Shown: piece by piece, positions 48,061 to 57,041 of the stretch
Layout: each line of letters starts with the position of its first letter
Position numbering within the stretch: position 1 is the stretch's first letter
Source of the DNA: HK1 sp965221725
GTDB taxonomy: Bacteria > Pseudomonadota > Gammaproteobacteria > HK1
Assembly (NCBI GenBank): GCA_965221725.1
Contig: OZ244909.1
Span: forward strand, 248,001 to 312,000
Length of the DNA: 64,000 bases
Direction of reading: 5' to 3'
Notes under the pieces: model-generated
Seen by the model: the letters and a program-made list of their open reading frames with translations, nothing else
What the model was told of the DNA's origin: nothing
The model's database searches: none
Position numbers and translations under genes: made by a program

Positions 48061-49251
48061 ATGACCTTCGCGATCGATCCGCACACCCTGACCGGCAACT
48101 GGCACTACCCCACTTCGATCCGCTTCGGGCCGGGGCGGATCGGCGAGCTTGCGCGGACGTGTCGCGAATTCGGGCTCGAGCGGCCGTTGCTCGTCACCGA
48201 TCCGGGGCTGGCTTCGATGGCGATGGTGTCCGATGCGGCCGCGGCGTGCCGCGACGCCGGTCTCGCCTGCGGGGTCTTCTCCGACGTGCAGGCGAATCCG
48301 GTGGAGGCGAACGTGGCGGATGGCGTGCGCGCCTTCCGCGACGGCGACCATGACGGCGTGATCGGTTTCGGCGGGGGCAGTGCTCTCGATGCCGCCAAGG
48401 CGGTGGCCCTGATGTCGGGTCAGAGCCGCCCGATCTGGGATTTCGAGGATCGCGAGGACTGGTGGACCCGCGCCGACCCCGCGGGGATCGCGCCGGTGGT
48501 GGCGGTGCCGACCACATCCGGCACCGGCTCCGAGGTCGGGCGCGCCTCGGTGATCATCGATCTGCGCGACCACACCAAGAAGATCATCTTCCACCCGCAG
48601 ATGATGCCGGTGGCGGTCATCGCCGACCCGGAGCTGACCGTCGGCCTGCCGTCGCCCGTCACCGCCGCGGTAGGGATGGACGCCCTCTCCCACAACCTCG
48701 AAGCCTTCTGCTCGCCGGTGTTCCATCCGATGGCGCAGGGGATCGCGCTTGAGGGGATCCGGCTCGTGCAGGAGTGGCTGTCGGCCGCCTGCGAGAACGG
48801 CCTGGACCTCGCCGCCCGCGCCGGCATGCAGGTGGCGTCGACGATGGGCGCGACCGCGTTTCAGAAGGGGCTCGGCGCGATGCACTCGATGAGCCATCCG
48901 TGCGGTTCGGTGTACGGCACGCATCACGGGCTCACCAACGCGGTGGTGATGCCCTACGTGCTGGAGTTCAACCGCCCCGCCATCGAGGGGAAGATGACCG
49001 GACTCGCGCGCTGCCTCGGGTTCGACGAGACGAGCTTCGAAGGCGTGGTGCGCTGGATTCTGGAGCTTCGCGAGAGGATCGGTATTCCCCCCACCCTCGC
49101 CGACCTCGGGGTTCCCGCCGATGCGGCGGCGCGACTCGCTCCCATGGCCCTCCTCGACCCCTCGTCCGCGACGAACCCGATCGCGCTGACGACACCGGCC
49201 CTGGAGTCGCTCTACGAGAACGCGCTCGAAGGCAGACTCGAACTCGGCTGA
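48061..49251 (+). CDS. Iron-containing (type III) alcohol dehydrogenase
   Basis: Protein of 396 aa. The NAD-binding GFGGGSALDAAKAVALM, the PTTSGTGSEVGRASVI block, and the metal ligands in AVGMDALSHNLEAF (Asp, His) and MHSMSHPCGSVYGTHHGLTN (two His) are all present, so the enzyme should bind Fe2+ and reduce or oxidise an alcohol or short semialdehyde; the substrate cannot be read. Start chosen at 48061, the ATG nearest the conserved region; 22 more in-frame residues upstream look unconserved. The aldehyde dehydrogenase starts 43 bp downstream, so the two probably act in sequence from alcohol to acid. Confidence 0.88.
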   Translation: MTFAIDPHTLTGNWHYPTSIRFGPGRIGELARTCREFGLERPLLVTDPGLASMAMVSDAAAACRDAGLACGVFSDVQANPVEANVADGVRAFRDGDHDGVIGFGGGSALDAAKAVALMSGQSRPIWDFEDREDWWTRADPAGIAPVVAVPTTSGTGSEVGRASVIIDLRDHTKKIIFHPQMMPVAVIADPELTVGLPSPVTAAVGMDALSHNLEAFCSPVFHPMAQGIALEGIRLVQEWLSAACENGLDLAARAGMQVASTMGATAFQKGLGAMHSMSHPCGSVYGTHHGLTNAVVMPYVLEFNRPAIEGKMTGLARCLGFDETSFEGVVRWILELRERIGIPPTLADLGVPADAAARLAPMALLDPSSATNPIALTTPALESLYENALEGRLELG

Positions 49252-49294
49252 GCAGGCCCCGACCCGACCCTCCGCCCACAGGAGAACGCCCCCC

Positions 49295-50800
49295 ATGGCA
49301 AGCACGATGCCCATCTCCGAGACCCTCGAAAAACTGGACATGTACATCGACGGCGCGTTCGTCGCACCGGCATCCGGCGAATACTTCGAGAGCTTCGATC
49401 CCTTCACCGCAAAGCCCTGGTCTCTGGTAGCGCGTGGCAACGCGGAAGACGCCGACCGCGCCGTGCGGGCCGCGCACCGGGCGTTCCAGTCCCCGGAATG
49501 GCGGGGGATGCACCCGTCGCAGCGCGGCGCGCTGCTTCGCCGTCTGGCGGACCTCGTGGCGGAGAACGCCGACCGGCTCGGCGCACTGGAGGTGCGCGAC
49601 AACGGCAAGCTGCTGAGCGAGATGGCGGCGCAGCTTCGCTACGCCCCGAGCATCTACCACTACTACGCCGGGCTCGCGGACAAGATCGAGGGCTCCGTCA
49701 TCCACGCCGACAAGCCCGCCTTCACCTTCACCCGCCACGAACCGCTCGGGGTGTGCGTCGGCATCATTCCCTGGAACTCGCCGCTGATGCTCGTGGCGTG
49801 GAAGCTCGGGCCGGCCCTGGCGGCCGGCAACACGGTGGTGCTGAAGCCGTCGGAGTACACCTCGGCCTCGTTGCTGGAGTTCGTGAAGCTGGTCGAACTG
49901 GCGGGATTCCCGAACGGGGTGGTAAACGTGGTGACGGGGTTCGGCCCCGAGGCGGGGCAGCCGCTGGTGGAGCATCCACTGGTGCGGAAGGTCGCGTTCA
50001 CGGGCTCCGATCGCACCGGCGCGCATCTCTACTCGACCGCGGCGCGGGACATCAAGCGGGTGAGCCTGGAACTCGGCGGCAAGTCGCCCAACATCGTGTT
50101 CGCGGACGCGAACCTCGACAACGCGGTGAAGGGCGCGGTGGCGGGGATTTTCGCGGCCACCGGCCAGACCTGCATCGCCGGATCGCGGCTCCTCGTCCAG
50201 CGTTCGATTCACGACGAGTTCGTCGACCGCCTGGTGGCGTTCGCGAAGACCGCGAAGATGGGCAACCCCATGCTTCTCGACACCCAGGTGGGGCCGGTCA
50301 CGAACCTGCCGCAGTTCGAGAAGGTGCTCGGCTACATCGACGTGGCCAGAGACGAAGGCGTGGAGACGGTGCTCGGCGGCGGCCGGGCGGAACGTCCGGA
50401 GTGCGGAGACGGGTGGTTCGTCGAGCCCACCATCTTCACCGGGGTGCGCAACGACATGCGGATCGCGCAGGAGGAGGTGTTCGGCCCGGTGCTCTCCATC
50501 ATCCCCTTCGAGGACGACGACGACGCGGTGGCGATCGGGAACGATGTCGTATTCGGCCTCGCGGCCGGGGTGTGGACCGAGAACATGCGGCGCGCCATCA
50601 CGATGTCGGAGCGGCTCCAGGCCGGCACGGTATGGGTCAACATGTATCGGGCGGTCAGCTATACCATGCCGTTCGGCGGCTACAAGCGCAGCGGCCTCGG
50701 CCGGGAGCTGGGCCAGCAGGCGATCCTGGAGTACATGCAGACCAAGAGCGTGTGGATCTCGACCGCGGAGGAGATGGCGAACCCCTTTGTCATCGGCTGA
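49295..50800 (+). CDS. NAD(P)-dependent aldehyde dehydrogenase
   Basis: Protein of 501 aa. The ALDH catalytic glutamate is in SLELGGKSPNIVFADAN and the nucleophilic cysteine in GQTCIAGSRLLVQ; IIPWNSPLMLVAWKLGPALA is the NAD-binding entry and EEVFGPVLSIIPFE the late motif. The protein resembles betaine- or gamma-aminobutyraldehyde-type dehydrogenases, but the substrate is not determinable. It follows the iron alcohol dehydrogenase on the same strand and is followed by a tandem repeat and a two-component system. Confidence 0.9.
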   Translation: MASTMPISETLEKLDMYIDGAFVAPASGEYFESFDPFTAKPWSLVARGNAEDADRAVRAAHRAFQSPEWRGMHPSQRGALLRRLADLVAENADRLGALEVRDNGKLLSEMAAQLRYAPSIYHYYAGLADKIEGSVIHADKPAFTFTRHEPLGVCVGIIPWNSPLMLVAWKLGPALAAGNTVVLKPSEYTSASLLEFVKLVELAGFPNGVVNVVTGFGPEAGQPLVEHPLVRKVAFTGSDRTGAHLYSTAARDIKRVSLELGGKSPNIVFADANLDNAVKGAVAGIFAATGQTCIAGSRLLVQRSIHDEFVDRLVAFAKTAKMGNPMLLDTQVGPVTNLPQFEKVLGYIDVARDEGVETVLGGGRAERPECGDGWFVEPTIFTGVRNDMRIAQEEVFGPVLSIIPFEDDDDAVAIGNDVVFGLAAGVWTENMRRAITMSERLQAGTVWVNMYRAVSYTMPFGGYKRSGLGRELGQQAILEYMQTKSVWISTAEEMANPFVIG

Positions 50801-50832
50801 ACGGCCCCGCCACGGCCCTGGCTGAAGCATCG

Positions 50833-50904
50833 ATCACAACTCCGGGCACAACCGCAGGCACAGCCCAGGGCACAACCCCGGGCACAGCCTTGGTCACGAT
50901 CATC
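50833..50904. repeat. Six 12-bp tandem repeats between ALDH and response regulator
   Basis: Imperfect units start at 50833, 50845, 50857, 50869, 50881 and about 50893, each near GGCACAACCCCG, the outer two being more degenerate. The array lies in the 154-bp gap downstream of the aldehyde dehydrogenase stop and ends 50 bp before the response-regulator start. Possible roles are a transcriptional tuner or a slipped-strand duplication. Confidence 0.8.
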
Positions 50905-50954
50905 GGACCCGAGACCTCGCGCCACCCGGATCCGCAACCCATCGGACTCGACCC

Positions 50955-51728
50955 ATGACCACGCGCCGCGCTCTCATCGTCGAGGACAACCGCGAGATCG
51001 CGGCCCTGGTCAGGCTGCACCTGCGCGACGTCCACTGCGAGGCGGAGGTCGCCCACGACGGGAAGCGCGGCCTGGAGCTCGTATCGAGCCGCCGCTACGA
51101 TCTGGTGGTGCTCGATCTCATGCTCCCGGAGATGGACGGTCTCGCGCTGTGCCGGGAGATCCGGGCCCGGCCGGGCTACGTACCCATCCTGATGCTGACT
51201 GCGAAGTCGAGCGAGATCGACCGGGTGCTGGGTCTGGAAATGGGCGCGGACGACTATCTGGTCAAGCCGTTCAGCGTGCGCGAGCTTCAGGCGCGGGTCC
51301 GGGCGCTGTTCCGGCGGGTCGAGGCCCTCTCCGCCCCGGCCGGCGCCACCGACGCGGACGGGGCGATTGAACGCGGCTCGCTCCGGATCGAAACCGACAA
51401 GCGGCGCGTCAGCATCGATGGCGTGGAGGTCGCCCTCACCGCCCGCGAGTTCGACCTGCTGCTGCACTTCGCGCGCCATCCGGGACAGGTCTTCAACCGC
51501 ACGCGGCTGCTCGACCAAGTCTGGGGCTACAACCATGAGGGGTACGAGCACACCGTGAACTCGCACATCAACCGCCTGCGGGCGAAGATCGAACGTGATC
51601 CCTCCAACCCCCGCTACATCCTCACGGTGTGGGGCGTGGGGTACAAGTTCTCCGATCGCCTCGACGCCGGCGACCATTCCGAACCGGCGAGCGAGTCACG
51701 GGCGGAAGACGCCCCGCCGGAACGCTGA
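50955..51728 (+). CDS. OmpR-family response regulator
   Basis: Protein of 257 aa. Receiver domain 1-120 with the acidic pocket in LIVEDN, phosphoacceptor Asp54 in VVLDLMLPEMDG, Thr in LMLTAKS and Lys in DYLVKPFSVREL. The C-terminal winged-helix domain (about 140-245) has LTAREFDLLLHFARHPGQVF and the recognition helix region GYEHTVNSHINRLRAKIERD. The last residues (EPASESRAEDAPPER) are an unconserved acidic tail. It pairs with the histidine kinase starting 22 bp after its stop. Confidence 0.95.
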   Translation: MTTRRALIVEDNREIAALVRLHLRDVHCEAEVAHDGKRGLELVSSRRYDLVVLDLMLPEMDGLALCREIRARPGYVPILMLTAKSSEIDRVLGLEMGADDYLVKPFSVRELQARVRALFRRVEALSAPAGATDADGAIERGSLRIETDKRRVSIDGVEVALTAREFDLLLHFARHPGQVFNRTRLLDQVWGYNHEGYEHTVNSHINRLRAKIERDPSNPRYILTVWGVGYKFSDRLDAGDHSEPASESRAEDAPPER

Positions 51729-51750
51729 TCGATCGACCGATCCGCCAGAC

Positions 51751-53292
51751 ATGTTTCGCACCCTCTACGGCAAGCTCTCGGTCGCGCTGGTGGCAATCGT
51801 GTTCGCCATCGCCGCCCTCTACGCGGCGCTGACCCTGTTCGCGACCCGACATCATCTGCAGGCGACCGAACAACGCCTCAACCGCGATCTCGCCCGCGAC
51901 CTGGTGGCGGATCGCAATCTCGTCGAGGCGGGACGCATCAACGAGTCGGCCTTGAAGGGCATGTTTCACGACTACATGACAATCAACCCGAGCATTGAAA
52001 TTTATCTACTTGATCTAGAAGGAAAGATACTCTCCTTCTCCGCCGATCCGGGGGTCGTGAAGCGCAAGCGGATCTCGCTCGAACCGGTGCGCGCGTTCCT
52101 CACCGGCGATGCCGCCTACCCTCTGCTCGGCGACGACCCGCGCAGCCACGACGGCCGCAAGGCATTCTCCGTGACCCCGGTACCGAGCGACGAAAACCCG
52201 CAGGGTTACCTCTACGTCGTGCTTCTGGGAGAGCGCGTCGACTCCATCGCCGCCCTGTTGCATACCAGCTTCATCGCGCGCTACAGCGCCCTCGCCCTGA
52301 TCGTGAGCGTGGTGGTGGGGTCGCTGGCGGGGCTCGTGGTGCTGCGAGCGATGACCCGCAGACTCCGTCGCCTCACCCACCACATCGATCGGTTTCGAGC
52401 CGCGGGGTTTCGGGCCTTCGAGCCCTTTACCACCGGCGGCCCGGGTAATGGTCCGGGCAACGGCCCGGGCAATAACCCGGGCGATGGCGATGGCAGCGGC
52501 GACGAAATCGCGCAGCTCGGGCGCGCGTACGACGAAATGGCGGCGCGCATCGGCGAGCAGCTCGATGCGCTGGAGAGGACGGACGCCTTGCGGCGCGAGA
52601 TGGTGGCCCACGTCTCGCACGATCTGCGTACCCCGCTGGCAACGCTGCACGGGTACCTGGAGACGCTGAAGCTCAAGGACACCGAGCTCGACCGGGCCGA
52701 GCGGGAGCGCTACCTGGCGGTGGCGCTCGATCAGAGCGAGCGGCTGCGCCGGCTCGTCGGCGACCTCTTCGAACTCGCGAAGCTCGATGCGCACGAGCAG
52801 GCGCCGGTATGCGAGCCGATCTCGCTCGCCGAGCTGGTGAGCGACATCGCGCAGAAATTCCAGCTCGAAGCGCACCGCAGGGGATCGACCATCGACATCG
52901 ACGCCGCGGATGGGCTGCCGATGGTCGGCGCGGACATCGCCCTGGTCGAACGGGTGCTGGAGAACCTGATCGACAATGCGCTGTCGCATTCGCCGGACGG
53001 CGGGGCGATCCGCATTCCCATCGCGGCCGAAGGAGATGCGGTGCGGGTGACGGTGTCCGACCGCGGGCCGGGCATCGCCCCCGAGCATCTGCCCCGCGTG
53101 TTCGACCGCTTCTACCAGGCCGACAACGCGCATCGGGGAACCGCCCACGCCGGCCTCGGCCTGGCCATCGCCAAACGGATCGTGGAACTCCACGGCGCCC
53201 GGCTGGAGGTCGCCAGCACCCTGGGGCAAGGCACGGCGTTCAGCTTCAGCCTTCCGGCCTGTGCGTCGGCCGGAACGTCTCCGATCCCCTGA
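51751..53292 (+). CDS. Membrane sensor histidine kinase, HAMP domain with a GPGN-repeat insert
   Basis: Protein of 513 aa. A first membrane helix (about residues 9-31), a periplasmic sensor region (32-175), a second membrane helix (about 177-199) and a HAMP domain from about 200 are followed by the dimerisation box VAHVSHDLRTPLA (phosphoacceptor His290) and the catalytic region with N-box ENLIDNALSH (404-413), G1 DRGPGIAPEHLPR, F-box FDRFYQ and G2 HAGLGLAIAK. Between the two HAMP helices is GGPGNGPGNGPGNNPGDGD (residues 229-247), made by a 12-bp tandem repeat; HAMP connectors are normally 12-14 residues and not of this type. The ligand is unknown. The cognate regulator is the upstream gene. 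Confidence 0.93.
   Translation: MFRTLYGKLSVALVAIVFAIAALYAALTLFATRHHLQATEQRLNRDLARDLVADRNLVEAGRINESALKGMFHDYMTINPSIEIYLLDLEGKILSFSADPGVVKRKRISLEPVRAFLTGDAAYPLLGDDPRSHDGRKAFSVTPVPSDENPQGYLYVVLLGERVDSIAALLHTSFIARYSALALIVSVVVGSLAGLVVLRAMTRRLRRLTHHIDRFRAAGFRAFEPFTTGGPGNGPGNGPGNNPGDGDGSGDEIAQLGRAYDEMAARIGEQLDALERTDALRREMVAHVSHDLRTPLATLHGYLETLKLKDTELDRAERERYLAVALDQSERLRRLVGDLFELAKLDAHEQAPVCEPISLAELVSDIAQKFQLEAHRRGSTIDIDAADGLPMVGADIALVERVLENLIDNALSHSPDGGAIRIPIAAEGDAVRVTVSDRGPGIAPEHLPRVFDRFYQADNAHRGTAHAGLGLAIAKRIVELHGARLEVASTLGQGTAFSFSLPACASAGTSPIP
52438..52497 (+). repeat. 12-bp tandem repeats inside the kinase HAMP region
   Basis: Units at 52438, 52450, 52462, 52474 and 52486 read about GGCCCGGGCAAT; they encode GPGN four times, then GDGS. 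As 12 is a multiple of three, copy-number change would lengthen or shorten the linker by four residues without frameshift. Confidence 0.85.
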
Positions 53293-53733
53293 CGCAGACG
53301 CGGGGAAGGTGGCAGTTGCCCGGTGACCGACGTCGCTTCGATGCCGACACCAGGTCGCGGCACCTGCTTCCCGGGCCAAGCCATATGGGCGCTGGTGCGG
53401 CGCCCGGCCCGCAGGGCGATCTCACGCCGGTTTTTCTTGACGATAGGCCGCCAGATCGGGGCGAAAACCGGAAGGTGAATCGCTTTGGGGGCCGGAAAGA
53501 AGCCGTTTCAGTGTCCGGATGGTCGGTCACCGCCGGTGGCGAAAAGGCCAAAACCAGCCACCCTGGCACCCGATCTGGCGCCCGATCCGGTCGCCAGACG
53601 AAACGCTCACCGTAGAATGGGGAAGCCCTGCCCGGCCCGTTCCGGGTATTTCGCCGGCCGCGGTTGTGGCGCATGATCCGCATCCCCGCGCCAGGTGGCG
53701 CCCGCGCTCCCCACAATCCCCGTAAAAACCCGA
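53293..53733. other. Intergenic region between histidine kinase and threonine aldolase
   Basis: No gene supported in 441 bp. Open frames on both strands lack motifs or starts with a ribosome site. Probably contains the kinase terminator region and the threonine aldolase promoter; nothing specific seen. Confidence 0.4.
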
Positions 53734-54762
53734 ATGGAGTCCCCCGTGCAGCCAGTCGATCTGAGAAGCGATACCGTCACCCGTCCCACGCCGGCCATGC
53801 GCGCCGCGATGGCGCAAGCGGAGGTGGGTGACGACGTCTTCGGGGAAGACCCGACCGTCAACCGGCTGGAGGCGATGTCGGCGGAGCGGTTCGGCCACGA
53901 AGCCGCGCTCTTCGTTGCGAGCGGGACCCAGGGTAATCTCCTCGCGCTGCTCACCCACTGCGGCCGCGGCGACGAATACATCTGCGGCCAGCGAGCCCAC
54001 AACTACCGCACCGAAGGCGGGGGCGCGGCGGCACTCGGGGGCATCCAGCCCCAGCCGGTCGAAGTCGAGGCGGACGGCACTCTCGACCTCGATCAGGTGG
54101 CCGCCGCCATCAAGCCGGACGACTTCCACTACGCCCGTACCCGCCTGCTGAGCCTGGAGAACACCATTTCGGGCCGGGTGCTGCCGCTCGACTACATGCG
54201 CGCGGCGCGCGCCCTGTGCGACCGCCACGGACTCGCCCTGCACCTCGACGGGGCGCGGGTATTCAATGCCGCGGTGGCCCTCGGCGTCGAGCCGGTGGAG
54301 ATCACGTCGCTGTTCGACAGCGTGTCGATCTGCCTCTCCAAGGGGCTCGGCTGCCCCGCCGGCACCCTGCTCGTCGGCGCACGGGACTTCATCGCCGAGG
54401 CGAGGCGATGGCGCAAGGTGGTGGGCGGCGGCATGCGCCAGGTCGGGTTCATCGCCGCGGCCGGAATCCACGCCCTCGACCATCACATCGAACGGCTCGA
54501 AGCGGATCATGCCAACGCTCGGCGGCTGGCCGACGGTCTCGCCCGTGTCGACGGTATCGATGTCGACCACAACGCGGTACAGACCAACATGGTGTACGTG
54601 AAGGTGGCGCCGGACCGGGTCGAGGATTTCGCCGCGCACTGCGAGCGGCGCCAGGTGCTCATCCGACCCATCAATCCGAACCGCCTGGTCACCCATATCG
54701 ACATCGACGCCGACGGGATCGACCGCGCCGTCGGCGTGATGCGGGAATTCTTCGACGCCTGA
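53734..54762 (+). CDS. ltaE: Low-specificity L-threonine aldolase
   Basis: Protein of 342 aa, PLP-dependent, cleaving threonine to glycine and acetaldehyde. DLRSDTVTRPTPAMRAAMAQ at the start, GDDVFGEDPTVNRLE, LENTISGRVLPLDYM and the lysine-bearing SICLSKGLGCPAGTLLVG (Lys forming the Schiff base) are the family motifs. The start at 53734 has the conserved DLRSDT at residue 9-14. It precedes a HAD hydrolase by 15 bp and probably shares its transcript. Confidence 0.93.
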   Translation: MESPVQPVDLRSDTVTRPTPAMRAAMAQAEVGDDVFGEDPTVNRLEAMSAERFGHEAALFVASGTQGNLLALLTHCGRGDEYICGQRAHNYRTEGGGAAALGGIQPQPVEVEADGTLDLDQVAAAIKPDDFHYARTRLLSLENTISGRVLPLDYMRAARALCDRHGLALHLDGARVFNAAVALGVEPVEITSLFDSVSICLSKGLGCPAGTLLVGARDFIAEARRWRKVVGGGMRQVGFIAAAGIHALDHHIERLEADHANARRLADGLARVDGIDVDHNAVQTNMVYVKVAPDRVEDFAAHCERRQVLIRPINPNRLVTHIDIDADGIDRAVGVMREFFDA

Positions 54763-54777
54763 GATCGGAAGGCGATC

Positions 54778-55584
54778 ATGATCCGGGCCATCACCTTCGA
54801 CCTGTGGGACACCGTCATCCACGACGACTCGGACGAGCCGAAGCGGGCCGCGGCCGGGTTGCCCTCGAAACGCGAGGCGCGCCGGGCGCTGGTGCGGGCA
54901 GCGCTTGCCGATCACGGGGCGGTTCCGGCCGACCTCGTCGATGCCGCCTACGACGTGGCGGACGCCGCCTTCAACAAGGTGTGGCACGACCAGCACGTCA
55001 CCTGGTCCGTCGGCGAGCGGCTCTCGGTGCTGCTCCGCGGTCTCGGCCGGGAGCTTCCCGACGCGGCCCTGGCTGAAGTCACCGCGCGTATCGAGGAGAT
55101 GGAACTCGACGTGATGCCCGACCCGGTGCCGGGAGTCGGCGACGCCATCGAGGTGCTCGCCGGGCGCTACCCCCTCGCGGTGGTGTCCGACGCGATCCAC
55201 TCCCCCGGTCGGTGCCTGCGCGAATGGCTGAAGCGCCAGGGCCTGCTGCACCATTTCGGCGCGTTCGCGTTCTCCGACGAGGTCGGCCGCTCGAAGCCGC
55301 ATCCCGACATGTTCCAGCGGGCGGCAGCAGGACTGGGCGTGAACGTGAGCGAAATGCTCCACATCGGCGACCGCGAGCACAACGATGTCCGCGGCCCCCA
55401 CGCGCTCGGCATGCGGGCGATTCTGTTCACCGCCACCCGCGACCGCGACCGGGCGGGCAGCACCGCGGACGCGATCTGCGCGCGGGCCGCCGACCTGCCG
55501 GCCGCGGTCGAGCGCCTCGCCAACGCTGGTCCCGGTTACCGTGACGGCGCCGATCCCGGCCGCCGTGACGGTGCCAGTCGGTAA
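54778..55584 (+). CDS. HAD-superfamily hydrolase
   Basis: Protein of 268 aa. The nucleophile motif is ITFDLWDTVIHD (Asp8 and Asp11; the family DxD has a Trp between), motif II is VVSDAIHSPG, motif III EVGRSKPHPDMF with the conserved Lys and motif IV IGDREHNDVRGPHALGMRAI. It belongs to the general phosphatase/dehalogenase group (C1 cap from about 30 to 130), substrate unknown. The gene lies between ltaE and the amidotransferase, spaced 15 and 8 bp, so the three are probably one operon. The last 12 residues (DGADPGRRDGASR) are an unconserved tail. Confidence 0.9.
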   Translation: MIRAITFDLWDTVIHDDSDEPKRAAAGLPSKREARRALVRAALADHGAVPADLVDAAYDVADAAFNKVWHDQHVTWSVGERLSVLLRGLGRELPDAALAEVTARIEEMELDVMPDPVPGVGDAIEVLAGRYPLAVVSDAIHSPGRCLREWLKRQGLLHHFGAFAFSDEVGRSKPHPDMFQRAAAGLGVNVSEMLHIGDREHNDVRGPHALGMRAILFTATRDRDRAGSTADAICARAADLPAAVERLANAGPGYRDGADPGRRDGASR

Positions 55585-55592
55585 CTCCCGCG

Positions 55593-56450
55593 ATGGCGTC
55601 TCTGCACTTCCTGGTCATCGACGGATACCGCCGCGACGGGCGCGAAGCCCTCGCTGCCGCCGGCGCCACCACTGCGGGGAAGCTCTACGAGCGCATGCTG
55701 CTCGACTGCTGCCCCGACGCCTCGGTCGACATCCTCTATCCCGCGGATCCCGGCGCTGCCCTGCCCCGCGGCACCGCCCTCGCCGCCTACGACGGCATCG
55801 CGTGGACCGGCTCCAGCCTCACGGTGTACGACGGCGCCGACCCGGCGGTACGCCCGCAAGTCGAATTCGCCCGTGCCGCCTTCGAGGCGGGAGTCCCGAG
55901 CTTCGGGAGCTGCTGGGCCGCCCAGATCGCGGTGGTGGCGGCGGGCGGCCGGTGTGCGGCGAATCCGCGCGGCCGCGAGATGGGTATCGCGCGCAAGATC
56001 GCCCTCACCGACGACGGGCGCGCCCACCCCCTCTACATCGGCAAGCCCCGGGTGTTCGATGCGTTCATCTCGCACGAGGACGAGATCACGCACCTGCCGA
56101 GCGGGGCACTCAGCCTCGCCGGAAACGCCTTCTCCAGCGTACAGGCAGTGTGCGTGACCCACCGCCGCGGGACATTCTGGGCGGTGCAGTACCACCCCGA
56201 GTACGACCTGCACGAGCTTGCACGACTGACCTATGCACGCCGGGAGCGGCTGACCGGCATGGGGTTCTTCGCCGACGTCGAGGCCGCCTGCGACTACGTG
56301 AACACGCTGGAAACCCTGCACCAGGACCCGTCCCGGCGCGACCTGGCGTGGCGGCTGGGCATCGACGACGACCTCATGAACGAGGCCGTGCGCCACGCCG
56401 AGGTCCGGAACTGGATCGAGCACCTGGTACTGCCGCGCAAACGGGCCTGA
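55593..56450 (+). CDS. Class-I glutamine amidotransferase-like protein
   Basis: Protein of 285 aa. The triad is complete: Cys in VPSFGSCWAAQIAVV (near 107), His-x-Glu in QYHPEYDLHELARL (near 205). The segment AYDGIAWTGSSLTVYDG is the family's oxyanion region. It resembles the stand-alone GMP-synthase-like amidotransferases (GuaA-type glutaminase domain without a synthetase), which hydrolyse glutamine or similar amides such as gamma-glutamyl compounds. No synthetase partner is nearby. Third gene of the ltaE cluster. Confidence 0.85.
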   Translation: MASLHFLVIDGYRRDGREALAAAGATTAGKLYERMLLDCCPDASVDILYPADPGAALPRGTALAAYDGIAWTGSSLTVYDGADPAVRPQVEFARAAFEAGVPSFGSCWAAQIAVVAAGGRCAANPRGREMGIARKIALTDDGRAHPLYIGKPRVFDAFISHEDEITHLPSGALSLAGNAFSSVQAVCVTHRRGTFWAVQYHPEYDLHELARLTYARRERLTGMGFFADVEAACDYVNTLETLHQDPSRRDLAWRLGIDDDLMNEAVRHAEVRNWIEHLVLPRKRA

Positions 56451-56598
56451 GCGGTGGGCCGGGCGGGCGCCGGCGCCCTCGACTCGAACATCCGCGAAAC
56501 CCTGCCCCCGGTCGCGTCGGAAACGATTCGGGGCTTGATGGCAACGCCATCGCTCGCCTGCACGTCGGAATCCGGTTCTGCGACGGGGACCGACCGGC

Positions 56599-57003
56599 TC
56601 AGGCAGACGACGGCAGGCTCCAGTTCTCGACCGCGACTCCCGGGATGCCGTCGAAATCCTTCTCGTTGTTCGTCACCAGCACCAGACCCAGCGAAATCGC
56701 GTGGGCCGCGATCTGTCGGTCGTAGGCGCCGCGACGGCTGGGCGCGGCGGCCTGGATGCGTCCGAACGCTCGGGCGGCGGCCTCGTCGAACGACACCGCG
56801 GGAACCGCGGAGAGAACGAAAGCCGCATCCCGGCGCGCCCGGGCAGGATCGTCGCCTTTCGCGAATCCGACTTCGAGTTCGCCGAGAGTGACCGCCGACA
56901 TGACGAGATCGCCGGTTTCGCACTGCCCGAGACGCCGATCCAGGTGCGCGTTGCCACCGAGAATGGCATAGAGGCAGATGTTGGTGTCCAGCATGTACTT
57001 CAT
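56599..57003 (-). CDS. vapC: PIN-domain ribonuclease toxin VapC
   Basis: Protein of 134 aa. MKYMLDTNICLYAILGG carries the first PIN acid (Asp6), VTLGELEVGFAKGD the Glu, FGRIQAAAPSRRGAYDRQIAAHAISLG (two blocks) the second Asp and LVLVTNNEKDFDGIPGVAVEN the last Asp: the complete active site. The start at 57003 is directly preceded by a hexanucleotide repeat; an upstream in-frame ATG at 57078 would add 25 residues of mostly Ser-Glu repeats and overlap vapB. The antitoxin gene is just upstream on the same strand. Confidence 0.88.
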   Translation of the reverse strand: MKYMLDTNICLYAILGGNAHLDRRLGQCETGDLVMSAVTLGELEVGFAKGDDPARARRDAAFVLSAVPAVSFDEAAARAFGRIQAAAPSRRGAYDRQIAAHAISLGLVLVTNNEKDFDGIPGVAVENWSLPSSA

Positions 57004-57004
57004 G

Positions 57005-57028
57005 GATTCAGATTCAGATTCAGACTCA
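57005..57028. repeat. Hexanucleotide tandem repeat before the toxin start
   Basis: GATTCA three times followed by GACTCA, ending one base before the vapC ATG (minus-strand reading TGAATC). It lies between the vapB stop (57042) and the toxin start, exactly where a ribosome-binding site would be. A 6-bp repeat changes spacing but not frame. Confidence 0.85.
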
Positions 57029-57041
57029 GGCTCGGTGCCGC

